This document shows positions 50,872 through 59,566 of a stretch of DNA of 64,000 bases, piece by piece; positions within the stretch are counted from its first letter, which is position 1, and each line of letters begins with the position of its first letter. The DNA is taken from positions 682,001 through 746,000 of the forward strand of contig NZ_FOZL01000002.1 of assembly GCF_900114625.1 (NCBI RefSeq), given 5' to 3'. This DNA comes from Granulicella pectinivorans (GTDB lineage: Bacteria; Acidobacteriota; Terriglobia; Terriglobales; Acidobacteriaceae). The position numbers were made by a program, and so were the translations under genes. The notes below the pieces were generated by a model that was not told the origin of the DNA, did no database searches, and was given only the letters and a program-made list of their open reading frames with translations.

Positions 50872-52020
50872 ATGGCTGCTCCGCAGATCAGCATGGGGCG
50901 CATGTTGCGGCGCTCACTGATTCATCGGCGCGCACGCAGCCTGAGCGCGTTGATTGCGCTGACGGTTTCGGCTGCGGTTGCGACGGCTCTGCTGACGCTC
51001 TATGCCGATCTCGATGCGAAGCTGCACCATGAGTTCCGCAGTTTTGGCGCGAACGTGGTGGTGACGGGCGCACCCTCCGGGGAGGCTACCGCCGCGGCGA
51101 CGCCGGATAGCACAACCGTGGCGGAGGTGCTTCCGCTGGATGCGCTGAAGAAGGTGCGGGCGTCCGTGAGTTCCGATGCCATCGTCGCGGACTTTGGCTA
51201 TGCGGTGGCTACGACCGATCGGGGCACGCCTGTTGTGGTTGTTGGGACCGACTTCGACGCGGTGAAGAAGCTGGACGCGTGGTGGCAGGTGGATGCCTGG
51301 CCGGAGGGTGAGAAGGATGCGCTGCTTGGACAGAAGGCCGCGAACTTTGTTGCCGATGAGCACGCTCTGAGGCTTACCTTCGCAGGCAAGGAGCTTGTGC
51401 TGCATGGCGCGGGACGGCTGCGTACAGGCGGCGATGAAGATAGCCGCATTTATATCCCGATGGAGACTTTTACCCAGTGGACCGGGGCCGGAGCGACGGC
51501 CATCGAGGTACAGGTTCCGGGTGGTGCGGCGAAGGTGGATAGCGCGATCGCGCTGATGAAGCAGGCGCTGCCGGGGATGAAGGTTGAGCCTGTGCGGCAG
51601 CTTGTCGAGGGCGAATCGCGCATTGTGGATCGCACGCATGCGCTGATGTATGGAGCGGTATTGCTGATCGCGTTGACGGTTGGGGTGTCGGTGCTGGCGA
51701 CGATGTCGGCGTCGGTGCTGGAACGGCGGCGCGACTTCGCATTGATGAAGGCGCTGGGCGGATCGCAGGGGCAGATGATCGGGATGTTCCTGCTGGAGGC
51801 GATGGTGCTTGCCGGGGCCGGGGTGGTTGCGGGATACGTTGTGGGCTCGGCCGCGGCGTTCGGGATCAGCGAACTGAACTTCCACACCGCTACGCTTCCG
51901 CGTGTGGGGGTTATTCCGGCGGTGATTCTGTTGAACGCGGTGATTGCGGCGGCGGCGGCGCTGTTCCCGGCGCGCGTGCTGCGCGGCCTACAGCCTGCGG
52001 CGCTGTTGAAGGGCGAGTAA
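50872..52020 (+). CDS. FtsX/MacB-type ABC permease (iron operon, second)
   Basis: 382 aa with the same layout as the preceding protein: N-terminal helix (about 23-45), periplasmic domain, three C-terminal helices and SVLERRRDFALMKALGGS. It probably forms a heterodimer with the product of 49561-50871, as expected for the Cj1661/Cj1662 pair. It starts directly at the base after the previous stop (TAGATG). Its stop is 15 bp before the ATPase gene, whose AGGAAGAGAGAG-like leader serves as ribosome site. Confidence 0.88.
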   Translation: MAAPQISMGRMLRRSLIHRRARSLSALIALTVSAAVATALLTLYADLDAKLHHEFRSFGANVVVTGAPSGEATAAATPDSTTVAEVLPLDALKKVRASVSSDAIVADFGYAVATTDRGTPVVVVGTDFDAVKKLDAWWQVDAWPEGEKDALLGQKAANFVADEHALRLTFAGKELVLHGAGRLRTGGDEDSRIYIPMETFTQWTGAGATAIEVQVPGGAAKVDSAIALMKQALPGMKVEPVRQLVEGESRIVDRTHALMYGAVLLIALTVGVSVLATMSASVLERRRDFALMKALGGSQGQMIGMFLLEAMVLAGAGVVAGYVVGSAAAFGISELNFHTATLPRVGVIPAVILLNAVIAAAAALFPARVLRGLQPAALLKGE

Positions 52021-52035
52021 AGGAAGAGAGAGACC

Positions 52036-52770
52036 ATGGCGGAACGCAGAGACATTTCGATGGAGACCACGCGCCCCGAGTGCGCGGTGATCAGCCTGCG
52101 TGGGGTGACGCGCGACTATGCCGGACGCTCAGGCACGGTGAGGGCGCTGGACGATGCTACGTTCTCGATTGTGGGGGGCGAGTGGGTGGCGATTACGGGG
52201 CCATCGGGCTCCGGCAAGAGCACGCTGGTGAATATGCTGGGGTGTCTGGACAGGCCTACGGCTGGCGAGTTGAAGATCGATGGCGTGGATGTTGCCAGCA
52301 TGAGTGCCGGGGAGTTGGACCGATTTCGCGCGGACAAGATTGGATTCATCTTTCAGCAGTTTCACCTGATTCCATATCTTTCGGCGCTCGAGAATGTGAT
52401 GCTGGCGCAGTACTTCCATTCGATGACGGACCAGGGGCAGGCGCGCGAGGCGCTGGACCGTGTGGGGCTGGGCAAGAGGGCGGACCATCTGCCGAGCGAG
52501 CTTTCGGGTGGAGAGCAGCAGAGGGTTTGTATTGCACGGGCGCTGATCAATCATCCTCCGATCCTGCTGGCGGATGAGCCTACGGGCAATCTGGACGAGG
52601 CGAACCAGAAGATCGTCGCCGGACTGCTCCAGGATCTGCATCGCAATGGGCACACGATCGTGATGGTGACGCATGATCCGGAGATGGCGGGGCTGGCGGG
52701 GCGGAAGATTGCGCTAAGCCATGGGAAGGTCTTTTGTCATCCGGCGCGTGGGATGGTTACGCTCCGCTAG
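52036..52770 (+). CDS. ABC ATPase of LolD/MacB type (iron operon)
   Basis: 244 aa. Walker A GPSGSGKSTL, Q-loop FQQFHLIPYLSALENV, signature LSGGEQQRVCIARAL, Walker B ILLADEPTGNLDE and switch MVTHDPEMA. The pattern is that of mechanotransmission-type exporters (LolD, MacB, FtsE), matching the two FtsX-like permeases before it. In the p19 system it corresponds to Cj1663. The last gene of the operon; a CRP-type palindrome for the next unit lies 40 bp after its stop. Confidence 0.92.
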   Translation: MAERRDISMETTRPECAVISLRGVTRDYAGRSGTVRALDDATFSIVGGEWVAITGPSGSGKSTLVNMLGCLDRPTAGELKIDGVDVASMSAGELDRFRADKIGFIFQQFHLIPYLSALENVMLAQYFHSMTDQGQAREALDRVGLGKRADHLPSELSGGEQQRVCIARALINHPPILLADEPTGNLDEANQKIVAGLLQDLHRNGHTIVMVTHDPEMAGLAGRKIALSHGKVFCHPARGMVTLR

Positions 52771-52810
52771 ATTTGTCTCCCAAGGCGGCTTCGGCTTAAG
52801 AGCATGGGCT

Positions 52811-52826
52811 TGTGATGAGCGTCACA
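52811..52826. promoter_or_regulatory. CRP/FNR-superfamily binding site (perfect palindrome)
   Basis: TGTGATGAGCGTCACA: the exact TGTGA-N6-TCACA consensus of CRP, 45 bp before the start of the Cys-rich gene and oxidase. A class II activation geometry is possible (transcription start near 52860). The regulator itself is not in the window. Confidence 0.55.
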
Positions 52827-52871
52827 GACTAGGGCGGCTGACGGCCGCAAGATGATGGCACGAGGTTCTCT

Positions 52872-53060
52872 ATGCCGACGCCACTTCCTCCTTCCGCTAA
52901 GCGCTGCAAGTGCTCTGGGCCATGCCCCGGGTACGGAACGCAGATGACGTGCCCACCACTGATCGTGCTCGCGGTGCAGGAGATGTACCAGGCCGCAGCC
53001 GAGTTTGCCGCTTCTGGTCTCTCCGTGCCCGTTCTTGCCGAAGCAGGTGGTCTGGGATGA
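52872..53060 (+). CDS. 62-aa cysteine-rich protein coupled to oxidase subunit I
   Basis: The N-terminal part KRCKCSGPCPGYGTQMTC holds four cysteines within 16 residues, a plausible metal-binding site. The rest is a short amphipathic helix (VQEMYQAAAEFAASGL). There is no signal peptide or membrane segment. GAGG stands 6 nt before ATG 52872. The stop overlaps the ctaD start (ATGA), so the two are translationally coupled. I know no named family. A role in copper or heme delivery to the oxidase, or redox sensing, is conceivable but has no direct support. Confidence 0.65.
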   Translation: MPTPLPPSAKRCKCSGPCPGYGTQMTCPPLIVLAVQEMYQAAAEFAASGLSVPVLAEAGGLG

Positions 53061-54679
53061 CGACGACCACGGTGGTTCTGCCTGCGACCAAAGCCCCAAG
53101 CAACTACCTGAACGAGAGCCATGGCCTTGCGAGTTGGCTGCTGACGAAAGACCACAAGCGGATTGCGCTGTTGTACCTGATCGGCGTTACCTTTTTCTTC
53201 GGAGTTGGCGGTCTGCTTGCGTTTGCGCTACGGCTGGAGCTGTTGACGCCAGCCTCGGACCTGATGGCGCTCGATACGTACAACAAGGTCTTCACCATGC
53301 ATGGCATCGTGATGGTCTTCTTTGTGCTGATCCCCGCGATTCCTGCGATCCTGGGTAACTTTCTGATCCCGCTGATGCTGGGTGCGAGGGATCTTGCGTT
53401 TCCGCGCATCAATCTGTTGAGCTGGTACTGCTATGTGATCGCTGGCATGTTGCTGCTGTATACCGTGATCGCGGGTGGCGTGGATACAGGATGGACATTT
53501 ACGACGCCGCTGAGCACGCGCTTTGTGAATACGAACGTGATCTCGGCTGGGCTTGCGGCGTTTGTGGCGGGGTTCTCTTCGATCTTTACCGGACTGAACT
53601 TCATCGTGACGATCCACAGGATGCGGGCTCCAGGGCTTACGTGGTTCCGGTTGCCGCTCTTCGTCTGGGCGCACTACTCGGCTTCGATCGTGATGGTGTT
53701 GGCTACGCCGGTGGTGGCGATTGCAATTGTGCTGGTTGCGCTGGAGAGGCTGGTCGGCATTGGGGTGTTCGATCCTGCGATAGGCGGCGATCCGCTGCTG
53801 TTTCAGCATCTGTTTTGGTTTTATTCGCACCCGGCCGTGTACATCATGCTTCTGCCTTCGATGGGCGTTATCTCCGAGATCATCGCGTGCTTCACACGGA
53901 AACGTATCTTCGGGTATTCGGCGGTTGCGTTCTCCTCGGTGGCTATCGCTGTGTTCGGGTTCTTCGTATGGGAACACCATATGTTCATCATGGGTGTCAG
54001 CCAGTACTCGGCGCTGGTGTTTTCCCTGCTGACGATGCTGGTTGCAGTGCCCTCGGCGATCAAGGTCTTCAACTGGACCTCGACGCTTTACAAGGGGTCC
54101 ATCAGCTTTGAGGCGCCGATGATCTATGCCTTCTGCTTCCTGGGGCTGTTCGTCATCGGGGGATGCACAGGCGTGTTTCTTGGGACGGTGGGGATGGATG
54201 TTCACCTGACCGAGACGTACTTCATCGTGGCCCACTTTCACTTCGTGATGGTGGGCTCGGTGATCATGGGATATCTGGGCGGACTGCACTTCTGGTGGCC
54301 AAAGATCACGGGACGCATGTATCCGGAGGCTCCGGCGAAGGTTGCCGCACTGCTTATTTTCGTCGGTTTCTTCTTTACCTTTGGTCCGCAGTTCATCCTG
54401 GGCTACCTGGGCATGCCGCGCCGGTATGCGGTGTATCCGCCGGAGTGGCAGGTGCTGAATATCTTCTCGACCGCTGGCGCGACGGTGATGGGATTCGGAT
54501 ATCTGCTGACGATGGTTTATCTTGGCTGGTCGCTCTTCTACGGACCGGTCGCCGGGGCGAATCCGTGGCGGGCGTATGGCCTGGAATGGCAGACGACATC
54601 GCCTCCACCGACGGAGAACTTCGCTCAGGTTCCCATGGTGACGCAGGAGGCGTACGACTACGCGTCGATGGACAGGTAG
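53057..54679 (+). CDS. ctaD: Heme-copper oxidase subunit I, A2 type
   Basis: 540 aa with about twelve helices. Heme a ligands His82 and His395; CuB ligands His258, His307 and His308; heme a3 ligand His393; Tyr262 for the His-Tyr crosslink. In helix VI the usual GHPEVY is YSHPAVY (256-262): the D-channel glutamate is missing and replaced in function by the Tyr-Ser pair that defines A2-type oxidases such as the Rhodothermus caa3 enzyme. It reduces oxygen to water and pumps protons. No subunit II, III or assembly gene is adjacent, which is unusual. The start ATG overlaps the stop of the small Cys-rich gene, and a CRP-type site lies upstream. Confidence 0.93.
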   Translation: MTTTTVVLPATKAPSNYLNESHGLASWLLTKDHKRIALLYLIGVTFFFGVGGLLAFALRLELLTPASDLMALDTYNKVFTMHGIVMVFFVLIPAIPAILGNFLIPLMLGARDLAFPRINLLSWYCYVIAGMLLLYTVIAGGVDTGWTFTTPLSTRFVNTNVISAGLAAFVAGFSSIFTGLNFIVTIHRMRAPGLTWFRLPLFVWAHYSASIVMVLATPVVAIAIVLVALERLVGIGVFDPAIGGDPLLFQHLFWFYSHPAVYIMLLPSMGVISEIIACFTRKRIFGYSAVAFSSVAIAVFGFFVWEHHMFIMGVSQYSALVFSLLTMLVAVPSAIKVFNWTSTLYKGSISFEAPMIYAFCFLGLFVIGGCTGVFLGTVGMDVHLTETYFIVAHFHFVMVGSVIMGYLGGLHFWWPKITGRMYPEAPAKVAALLIFVGFFFTFGPQFILGYLGMPRRYAVYPPEWQVLNIFSTAGATVMGFGYLLTMVYLGWSLFYGPVAGANPWRAYGLEWQTTSPPPTENFAQVPMVTQEAYDYASMDR

Positions 54680-54729
54680 GCGGAAGCAGAGTGGTATAGT
54701 GAGGCCAAATCACCAGCGAACGGACCCTC

Positions 54730-56754
54730 ATGACACCACTCTGCCGCGTAGCCCTTACCGGGCTGACTCTCACGCTCTCCTCGCTTTCCGGATTTGCGCA
54801 GAACAAGCCTGCGGATCCGACGATCGTCGGGAACGATATCCCATCCAGCTTCACTCCCCCTAGACGCATTCCGTACAAAGCGCCCGCGCCCGTCTTCGAC
54901 TACGAGAAGCGCGTACTCATGATCCCGATGCGCGACGGGACGAAGCTCTACACCGTCGTGATGATTCCCAAGGGCGCGAAAAATGCCCCGATCGTCCTGA
55001 CGCGCACCTGCTACAACGCCGCTGCCCGCGCCGCGGCACACCGCACGACCGCCGGGAACGCGCTTCCAGGGGTCGCCCCCGTTGCAGGACGGAGTGCCCC
55101 CGGAGTTGCGGCCCAGGCCGACTCGCCGCACCTGATCGACGAGCTCGGTTTGCCCGATGAGGTGTTCGTGAAGGACGGGTACATTCGGATCTACCAGGAT
55201 GTGCGTGGCAAATATGGATCGGAGGGCGTGTACCTGATGACACCGCCTCCGGTAGGCCCTTATAACCCCTCCGGCGCGGACGATACCACGGACGCATGGG
55301 ACACGATCGACTGGCTGGTGAAGAATCTTCCCGAGACCAATGGCAGGGTTGGGATGATTGGCTCGTCGTACGAGGGATTCACCGTCGTGATGGCCCTGTT
55401 GAACCCGCATCCGGCGCTGAAGGCTGCGATTCCCGAGAGCCCCATGGTGGATGGATGGATGGGCGACGACTGGTTCCACTACGGCGCATTCCGTCAGCGC
55501 ATGCTGGACTACTTTGTGAGCCAGACGGCGGTGCGGGGTGCGGGGCCACACGTTCCTCACGATCATCACGACGACTACGCGAACTTCCTGGAGGCAGGAT
55601 CCGCAGGGAACTTTGCGCGGTCGCTCGGCGAGGATCAGCTTCCCTACTGGAAGACTGTCGAGGCGCATCCGGCTTACGATGGGTTCTGGCAGTCGCAGGC
55701 GCTCGACAAGCTGGTCTCCGCCAAGCCGCTCACGGTCCCGACTATGTGGCTGCAGGGGCTGTGGGACCAGGAAGACATGTACGGTGCAAACCATGCCTAC
55801 ACTCTATGGGAGGCGAAGGACACCAACAACGATAAGAACTTCCTCGTGATGGGCCCGTGGTTCCACTCGCAGATCAATCGTGAAGGCCATGTGATGGGCC
55901 CCTTCACCTGGGATGGCGATACGACCGAGTATGTCCGCGAAGAGATCTTCATGCCCTTCTTCAACCAGTATCTCGTCGAAGGCGCGCCCAAGGCGAATAC
56001 GCCACCTGTCTTGATCTATAACACAGGCGAGAACCGTTGGGATAAGCTGCCCAAGTGGCCTCTGAGCTGCGACAAAGGATGCGGCAGCACGTCAAGGCCG
56101 CTGTACCTGCATGCAGATGGGAAGCTCTCCTACGAGACGCATACCGGCGGCGGAGCGAAGTTTGCGGAGTACGTCTCCGACCCGGCGAAGCCGATTCCCT
56201 TTCTGCCGCGTACCGGGGACGTCGGGACATGGCAGACGTGGCTGGTGCAGGATCAGCGTTTTGTCGACAACCGTCCGGATGTGCTGACGTATGTCTCCGA
56301 GCCTGTGACCACTGCGACGCGGGTGAGCGGTGTGCCAGAGGTGAACCTGTATGCCTCGACCAGTGGGACGGATTCGGACTGGATCGTGAAGGTGATCGAT
56401 GTGTATCCGGATGATGCCACCGGTCCTACGACGATGGCCGGATACGAGCTTCCGATTGCACTGGATATCTTCCGCGGGCGGTATCGCAAGAGCTTCGAGT
56501 ACCCCGAGGCGATGAAGCCAAATGAGCCGGAGCTGGTGAAGTTCGATCTGCCGAACGTGAACCACGTCTTCCAGCCCGGGCACCGCATCATGGTGCAGGT
56601 GCAATCGACGCTGTTCCCGCTGTATGACCGCAACCCGCAAACCTTTGTGCCGAACATCTTCGATGCGAAGCCGGCGGACTACCAGAAGGCAACGCAGCGC
56701 ATCTGGGACATGCCCGGTAAAGCCAGCTTCATCAACCTGCCGATCGTCCCATAA
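54730..56754 (+). CDS. CocE/NonD family hydrolase (peptidase S15-like), exported
   Basis: 674 aa. A signal peptide ends at about residue 24 (SGFAQ). The Xaa-Pro dipeptidyl peptidase S15-type alpha/beta hydrolase domain has RDGTKLYTVVMIPKG, QDVRGKYGSEGVY and nucleophile Ser213 in GMIGSSYEGF. The C-terminal jelly-roll domain typical of glutaryl-7-ACA acylase and cocaine esterase follows, with MVQVQSTLFPLYDRNPQTF. It hydrolyses esters or amides of unknown nature in the periplasm or outside. A short insertion at about residues 96-136 with low-complexity Ala/Gly is seen. It is probably monocistronic with a hairpin after the stop. Confidence 0.9.
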   Translation: MTPLCRVALTGLTLTLSSLSGFAQNKPADPTIVGNDIPSSFTPPRRIPYKAPAPVFDYEKRVLMIPMRDGTKLYTVVMIPKGAKNAPIVLTRTCYNAAARAAAHRTTAGNALPGVAPVAGRSAPGVAAQADSPHLIDELGLPDEVFVKDGYIRIYQDVRGKYGSEGVYLMTPPPVGPYNPSGADDTTDAWDTIDWLVKNLPETNGRVGMIGSSYEGFTVVMALLNPHPALKAAIPESPMVDGWMGDDWFHYGAFRQRMLDYFVSQTAVRGAGPHVPHDHHDDYANFLEAGSAGNFARSLGEDQLPYWKTVEAHPAYDGFWQSQALDKLVSAKPLTVPTMWLQGLWDQEDMYGANHAYTLWEAKDTNNDKNFLVMGPWFHSQINREGHVMGPFTWDGDTTEYVREEIFMPFFNQYLVEGAPKANTPPVLIYNTGENRWDKLPKWPLSCDKGCGSTSRPLYLHADGKLSYETHTGGGAKFAEYVSDPAKPIPFLPRTGDVGTWQTWLVQDQRFVDNRPDVLTYVSEPVTTATRVSGVPEVNLYASTSGTDSDWIVKVIDVYPDDATGPTTMAGYELPIALDIFRGRYRKSFEYPEAMKPNEPELVKFDLPNVNHVFQPGHRIMVQVQSTLFPLYDRNPQTFVPNIFDAKPADYQKATQRIWDMPGKASFINLPIVP

Positions 56755-56760
56755 ATAACC

Positions 56761-56797
56761 GGCCTGGATGGGAGCGATGTCCGCTCTCATCCAGGCC
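56761..56797 (+). terminator. Hairpin after the CocE-family gene
   Basis: GGCCTGGATG...CATCCAGGCC with an inner GAGCG/CGCTC extension and one mismatch, 6 bp after the stop. The T-run after it is poor (CTTCC). Confidence 0.6.
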
Positions 56798-57064
56798 CTT
56801 CCACTTTCAGACACAATCCAGGCCGAAATTCGGCGTAATCACCACCAAAGTTTGGCGCGCCAATTGCTTCTCTTCTCCCAGACACCTGCCAGGAGCCCAC
56901 ATGCTCACGTTCAGCCAAGACCTCCGCCTGGCCGTCTGGAGACGGATACAAAACCAAATCACCGGCCAGCCTCCGTACCCGATGCAGACTCTGCGATCGG
57001 AATAGACGGGATGAGTTGAACGAAAAATTTACCGCGAAAGCAGACTGTCACCACAAAGACCAGC
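56798..57064. other. Gene-free interval
   Basis: About 270 bp without a credible gene. A small open frame (56768-57019, plus) overlaps the hairpin, has no ribosome site and no recognisable sequence. I see nothing further except an A/T-rich patch (AACGAAAAATTTACC) close to the nadK stop. Confidence 0.4.
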
Positions 57065-57925
57065 TTAGCGCTCGCCCCACTTCAGCTTTTGGCGAAGCAC
57101 GTTGAACAGGCCGTTCTGATGGAGGCGCAGAAGGCGCACGCTGTATTGCGACTTGCAGCAGTGCACCGTATCGCCGAGGTTCAGGTCGACCGCCTCCTGA
57201 CCATCCGCAGTCAGCATCGTCTGGTTGGGCACACCTTCGATGTGGATCGCCACGTTCACGCTACCAGGCACCACGATGGGGCGCAGCGTGAGGAGATGGG
57301 GGCAGATAGGGTTGATGACCATCGCGTCGACTGAAGGCATCATGATCGGCCCATTCGCAGCGAGGTTGTAGGCCGTGGAACCAGTCGGGGTGGAGATGAT
57401 GACGCCATCCGCACGAAAGGTCGCGACGAGCTGACCGTCGATTTCGACCGTAAAGTCGCCCATGCGGGCGATGGTGGCCTTGGAGACGACAACGTCGTTG
57501 AGGGTCTCCCACTGGCGGATGACCTTGCCGTCGCGGATAAGGCGGGCACACATCATGGCCCGCGTGTCAATCGGTGCGGTCCCCGCGATCCAGGCCTCGA
57601 GCGTGTTGTAGAGGTCGGCCTTGGGTATCTCGGTCAAGAAGCCGAGCGAGCCGAGGTTGACGGAGAGGATCGGCGTCTCGCGGTGGGCAAACGCGCGTGC
57701 CGCGGAGAGCAGCGTTCCGTCGCCGCCGAGTACGATGACGAGATTCGGTTTGAACTGCGGAAGATCGGCGCGTGGGCAACCCTCTTCTTCGGCACCGATG
57801 TAGACCGAGCTCTCTGTATCGAGAATCGCCTGGTATTGGCGCTCCCTCAGCCAGCCGACCAGCTCGGGAATGATGGTGGCAAGCTCAGGCTTCTGGGGCT
57901 TCGAGATGATCGCGGCCAGGGGCAT
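57065..57925 (-). CDS. nadK: NAD kinase
   Basis: 286 aa. The catalytic GGDGT motif is at 67-71 and the substrate-binding region NLGSLGFLTE follows. LNDVVVSK and the family signature TPTGSTAYNLAANGPIM are present too. It phosphorylates NAD to NADP with ATP or polyphosphate. It lies 75 bp downstream of tlyA on the same strand, a gene order seen in many bacteria, so the two are probably one transcript. Confidence 0.95.
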   Translation of the reverse strand: MPLAAIISKPQKPELATIIPELVGWLRERQYQAILDTESSVYIGAEEEGCPRADLPQFKPNLVIVLGGDGTLLSAARAFAHRETPILSVNLGSLGFLTEIPKADLYNTLEAWIAGTAPIDTRAMMCARLIRDGKVIRQWETLNDVVVSKATIARMGDFTVEIDGQLVATFRADGVIISTPTGSTAYNLAANGPIMMPSVDAMVINPICPHLLTLRPIVVPGSVNVAIHIEGVPNQTMLTADGQEAVDLNLGDTVHCCKSQYSVRLLRLHQNGLFNVLRQKLKWGER

Positions 57926-58000
57926 TGGTGTTAGTGTACCGGCTTCTGAAGGGCAGTTCTAAGTTGTCCGTTCCAAGTCATCCGTTTTAAAACCTGGAAC

Positions 58001-58774
58001 CTATACCTTCGGACTGTTTTCGCCGAATTTAGCGTAAAGCAGGTATTCATGATTGCCCTCCATGCCGTGGATGGGCGAATCGATGATGGCAGTGTGATGG
58101 CCTCCGTTGGCGAGCACGCAATCATGCACACGGTCGATCGCGAACTGCCTGGCCTCCTGCGAGCGGACGATGCCACCCTTGCCGATCGCTTCTCGGCCTG
58201 CCTCGAACTGGGGTTTGACCAGGAGCACCGCGGTGCCCGTCCACGTAATGTCCTCAGGAGCGGCGGCCTTGAGAACCGCAGGAAGAACCAGCGTTGCGGA
58301 GATGAAGGAGACATCCATCGCAAGGAACGTGGCTCCGTTAGCCTCTGCGACGAGCTCACCCGACGCGAGCAGACGGGCGTTGCAACGCTCACGCAGGCTG
58401 ACGCGGGCGTCGTCACGGAGCTTCTGTGCGATCTGGCCGTAGCCGGTGTCGACCGCGAGGACGGAGGCTGCACCATGCTGGAGCATGCAATCCGTAAAGC
58501 CGCCGGTAGAGGCTCCGATGTCGAGGCATGCGATGCCGGTAAGGTCGATCGCCCAGTGTTTCAGGGCAGCTTCGAGCTTCAGGCCGCCCCGGCTGACGTA
58601 GCGCATGTCCGAGCCAAGCAGGCGTACCTCGGCCTCGGAGTCAACCGGAGTACCGGGTTTGTCGATCTTCTGCTCCCCTACGAGAACGCGACCGGCGAGG
58701 ATCAGGGCCTGCGCTCTCTCGCGCGAGGCAGCCAGCGCGCGGTCCACTACGAGTTTGTCCAGGCGAATCTTCAT
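58001..58774 (-). CDS. tlyA: TlyA-family rRNA 2'-O-methyltransferase
   Basis: 257 aa. N-terminal S4 RNA-binding domain (MKIRLDKLVVDRALAASRER) followed by an FtsJ-like methyltransferase domain with SAM motif CLDIGASTGGFTDC and the catalytic Lys context LLVKPQFEAG. TlyA proteins methylate cytidines in 16S and/or 23S rRNA; some members are described as hemolysins. The start ATG 58774 is chosen from the S4 start; upstream in-frame ATGs lack similarity. The neighbour downstream is nadK. Confidence 0.92.
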   Translation of the reverse strand: MKIRLDKLVVDRALAASRERAQALILAGRVLVGEQKIDKPGTPVDSEAEVRLLGSDMRYVSRGGLKLEAALKHWAIDLTGIACLDIGASTGGFTDCMLQHGAASVLAVDTGYGQIAQKLRDDARVSLRERCNARLLASGELVAEANGATFLAMDVSFISATLVLPAVLKAAAPEDITWTGTAVLLVKPQFEAGREAIGKGGIVRSQEARQFAIDRVHDCVLANGGHHTAIIDSPIHGMEGNHEYLLYAKFGENSPKV

Positions 58775-58999
58775 CTGGATCAGCATCTCACGAAGTTGAT
58801 CGGCAAGAACTTTGTGAGGTGATCGAAGGCGATGCTTTTCCCCTCGACAATCGTGGATCGAAATAACGTACACTGGCGTTCTTAGCCGAGGCTATCGCTG
58901 TTCGCATCACCTGCGCAGGGCATCAAAGGGTTGTTGATGCGGTGAGAAGAGCAAAGAAACCTCCAGATTTGCAATCTGATCTACCAGGGTGCGCGTTTC

Positions 59000-59566
59000 A
59001 TGTATAGAGAGACGGGAATGCAGGGTTTGCCGGACGCCTCGACGAGGGATGATGCCTCGCTTCTGGCGCTTGTGCAACGCGGCGACGAACAGGCGATGGC
59101 ATCGCTGTTCGACCGTTACTCGAAGGTCGTTTACTCGGTCGCACTGCGTGTGCTGCGCGACCCCGCTTCGGCCGAAGACATCCTTCAGGAAATCTTTATG
59201 CAGGTTTGGAGACATCCCGAGAGCTTTATCGCAACCAGGGGCAGCCTGGGCGGATGGCTGGCGGTAGTCTCCAGAAATCGGTCAATCGATCAGCTCCGGC
59301 GTAAGAAGCCGACCGATTCGGTGGATGACGTGGCCCTTGCCTCACCATACAATCTTGCCGACGAAGCCGAGCGCAACAATATGATGGAACGAGCGCGAGC
59401 CGTAATCCATCTTCTGCCAAAAGAGCAGCGCAAGACCTTGGAGATGGCGTTCTTCGATGGTTTAACTCACTCGGAGATCGCCGAGATGACCGGAGATCCG
59501 CTAGGAACCGTCAAGACCAGAATCCGCAGCGCGCTGCTGTCGCTGAGAAAGGCCTTCCAAGCATGA
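59000..59566 (+). CDS. ECF RNA polymerase sigma factor (SigK-like)
   Basis: 188 aa. Region 2 (about 30-95) with FDRYSKVVYSVALRVL, DPASAEDILQEIFMQVWRHP and SRNRSIDQLRR. Region 4 (about 130-185) with LPKEQRKTLEMAFFDGLTHSEIAEMTGDPLGTVKTRIRSAL. It directs RNA polymerase to a stress or envelope regulon when released by its anti-sigma factor. Its stop overlaps the anti-sigma start (ATGA), the typical arrangement. ATG 59000 is the first plausible start; ATG 59018 is an alternative. Confidence 0.93.
   Translation: MYRETGMQGLPDASTRDDASLLALVQRGDEQAMASLFDRYSKVVYSVALRVLRDPASAEDILQEIFMQVWRHPESFIATRGSLGGWLAVVSRNRSIDQLRRKKPTDSVDDVALASPYNLADEAERNNMMERARAVIHLLPKEQRKTLEMAFFDGLTHSEIAEMTGDPLGTVKTRIRSALLSLRKAFQA

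Noticed and set aside
56768..57019. 83-codon frame after the CocE-family gene
   Set aside because: Begins inside the hairpin, no ribosome site, composition not like neighbouring genes.
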